Source: Aspidiotus rigidus (lineage: Eukaryota > Arthropoda > Insecta > Hemiptera > Diaspididae). From it: 64,000 nt of DNA. The translations under genes were made by a program, and so were the position numbers. This document shows, piece by piece, positions 62,690 to 64,000 of the stretch. The notes under the pieces are model-generated. The model had not been told where the DNA came from. It was given only the letters and a program-made list of their open reading frames with translations, and searched no databases. How positions within the stretch are numbered: the stretch's first letter is position 1; the number at the start of each line of letters is the position of its first letter. Location: contig JAVHKY010000083.1 in the NCBI GenBank assembly GCA_035079385.1, positions 124,001-188,000 of the forward strand. Direction: 5' to 3'.

Positions 62690-64000
62690 GTGAATAATAT
62701 GTTTGGTACCATACCGAAGGAGGAACTTCTCACCCTGCTCAAAAGCAACAGATACCATGGGAACCCCGATGGGTCGAAGTACGCCAACATAGTGGAGGAG
62801 ATCTTGAGCCAGAATTACTGCCGCTTCAATAACAGGTTCTACAGTCAGGAAAGGGCACTTGCGATAGGATCACCGCTGTCACCAATACTGGCGGAGATAT
62901 TCATGAATGATATGGAAAACAAGATATTGAAGGGCAGCAAGTTCGGAAACTCGATCAAACACTGGGCCAGATATGTAGATGATATCCTAATTGTGTGGTC
63001 AGGCACTTATAGACAGGTGGATCTATTCCTTTCAGAAATGAACGCGCTGAATGAGAGCATCAAATTCACAGTAGAAAAAGGCAATGAGACCATCAACTAT
63101 TTGGACCTTACACTCACAATGGAGAACAATAGGATAGAATACAAAATCTACAGGAAGCCGACGCATACTGACACCATCATTCCAAATGACTCCTACCACC
63201 ACCCCAGGTACAAGTTAGCGGCAATCCAGAACTACTGCTATCGGGCAATTTCTATCTTCAAGAACAACGAAGAGAAGAGGAAAGAAATCGAGATAGTAAA
63301 GCAGATCGCAGAAGCCAATGGCTACCGCAGATGTGTGGTGGAGGGAGTCTTTGGGAAAATGGAAACAAAGAAAGGAACCCATGATAGCATAGTGAGAAAG
63401 TACTCCGGATCGATACCATATATAGGAAAGTACACAAACAAGGTGATAAAGGCGTTCAATGGCTACAATTCTTATAAAATGCTAAAACATCTTTCCGTAT
63501 CTTCAATGGTAATCCTATGTAGAATTCTTAACGCTCTATGGACACAATCACTGATTCCAGATATTTGGAGACATTCCAGGGTCATCGGAATCCCCAAAAA
63601 GAACACTGCCAAACTTCGACCTATAGCTCTGGCCACTTGCATCCGCAAATTAGTGGACACCATTCTAAACAAAAGATTGATTCATTGGCTGGAATCAAAT
63701 TCCATCCTACCTTCCAACATATACGGCTTTCGCTCAGGGCGTAGTGCGATTGACGCAGTCAGTTCTTTAACGACCGAAATCCACAAAGCTTTTGTGAACA
63801 AAGCTTACCTCATTGCCACTTTTCTAGATATCGATTCAGCGTACCCAAACGTTCACATCCCCACATTAACAAAATTACTCATCAAAATTGGTTTACCAGC
63901 TCATTTTGTACAATTCATCAATCTCCTTTTCATTAACCGTCGCATTTTTCATTACTCTCCCAACGGAGTCTCACAACAGAACTCATTCCTTGGCCTTCCT
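62690..64000 (+). pseudogene. Penelope-like RT fragment fused in frame to a LINE reverse transcriptase
   Basis: One frame stays open from about 62690 to the window end. The first part, to about 63475, is Penelope-type RT: IPKEELLTLLK, LAIGSPLSPILAEIFMNDME, catalytic RYVDDILIVW (62969-62998) and INYLDLTLTM, then a thumb-like region ending TNKVIKAFNGYNSYK. From about 63478 it becomes non-LTR LINE RT: MLKHLS, IPDIWRHSRVIGIPKK, LRPIALATCIRKLVDTILNK, YGFRSGRSAIDAVSSLT and TFLDIDSAYPNV (motif A). The Penelope part lacks its N-terminus and GIY-YIG domain, and the LINE lacks endonuclease and everything after its early palm. It is most simply a 5'-truncated LINE joined to a broken Penelope copy. The shared frame may be chance (1 in 3). 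Confidence 0.8.

Overview
The window is nuclear DNA of a repeat-rich, AT-rich animal, most likely an arthropod and probably an insect. The evidence is spliced genes with GT-AG introns, abundant transposon families (Penelope-like, non-LTR LINE, hAT, Helitron, MULE, foldback MITEs) and a satellite array. I cannot name the species.

Two host genes can be reconstructed. The first, on the + strand, runs from about 1.4 kb to 51.05 kb. I assembled 27 coding exons by matching acceptor and donor sites and intron phases. Every junction is phase-compatible, and the sum is 4584 nt (1527 codons plus stop when counted from the ATG at 1439). The protein is long, mostly low-complexity and Ser/Thr/Arg-rich, with a 20-proline run and an acidic stretch. 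It ends in PDZ-PH-PH. I do not recognise a named orthologue. The second gene, on the - strand (about 59.1 to 52.4 kb, converging on the first), is the C-terminal part of an AIG1/ADTRP (FAR-17a) family membrane hydrolase. Three exons are visible, and its 5' exon or exons were not found.

The introns of the first gene hold the rest. 0-1 kb: dead LINE 3' end with a GATT tail. 4.5-8.9 kb: satellite of about 200 bp with a 7-monomer higher-order repeat. 9.6-10.0 and 49.8-50.1 kb: two hAT MITEs with perfect 8-bp target duplications. 13.6-18 kb: a dispersed repeat split by a 600-bp foldback, followed by further foldbacks. 21-24.7, 28-34.7, 43.9-44.1, 47.8-49 and 57.4-58.3 kb: a sprawling composite repeat. 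It combines a near-palindromic CAGGGAACCTG module, 45-bp minisatellites in both orientations and many TGACGTCA palindromes. Inside it lie fragments of a MULE (SWIM zinc finger), a hAT transposase and a Helitron N-terminus. 37.1-38.5 kb: an AT-rich macrosatellite. 44.14-47.79 kb: a full Penelope-like element with an intact 823-codon RT plus GIY-YIG ORF, a direct and an inverted terminal repeat, and a target duplication.

The right edge (61.7-64 kb) has a foldback, then a hammerhead-ribozyme-like motif. After these comes an open frame in which a Penelope-like RT fragment passes in frame into a LINE RT that runs off the window.

The best candidates for something new are the composite CAGGGAACCTG/45-bp/TGACGTCA repeat system, the in-frame Penelope-LINE chimera, and the unidentified PDZ-PH-PH gene. 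No tRNA, rRNA or CRISPR locus was seen.
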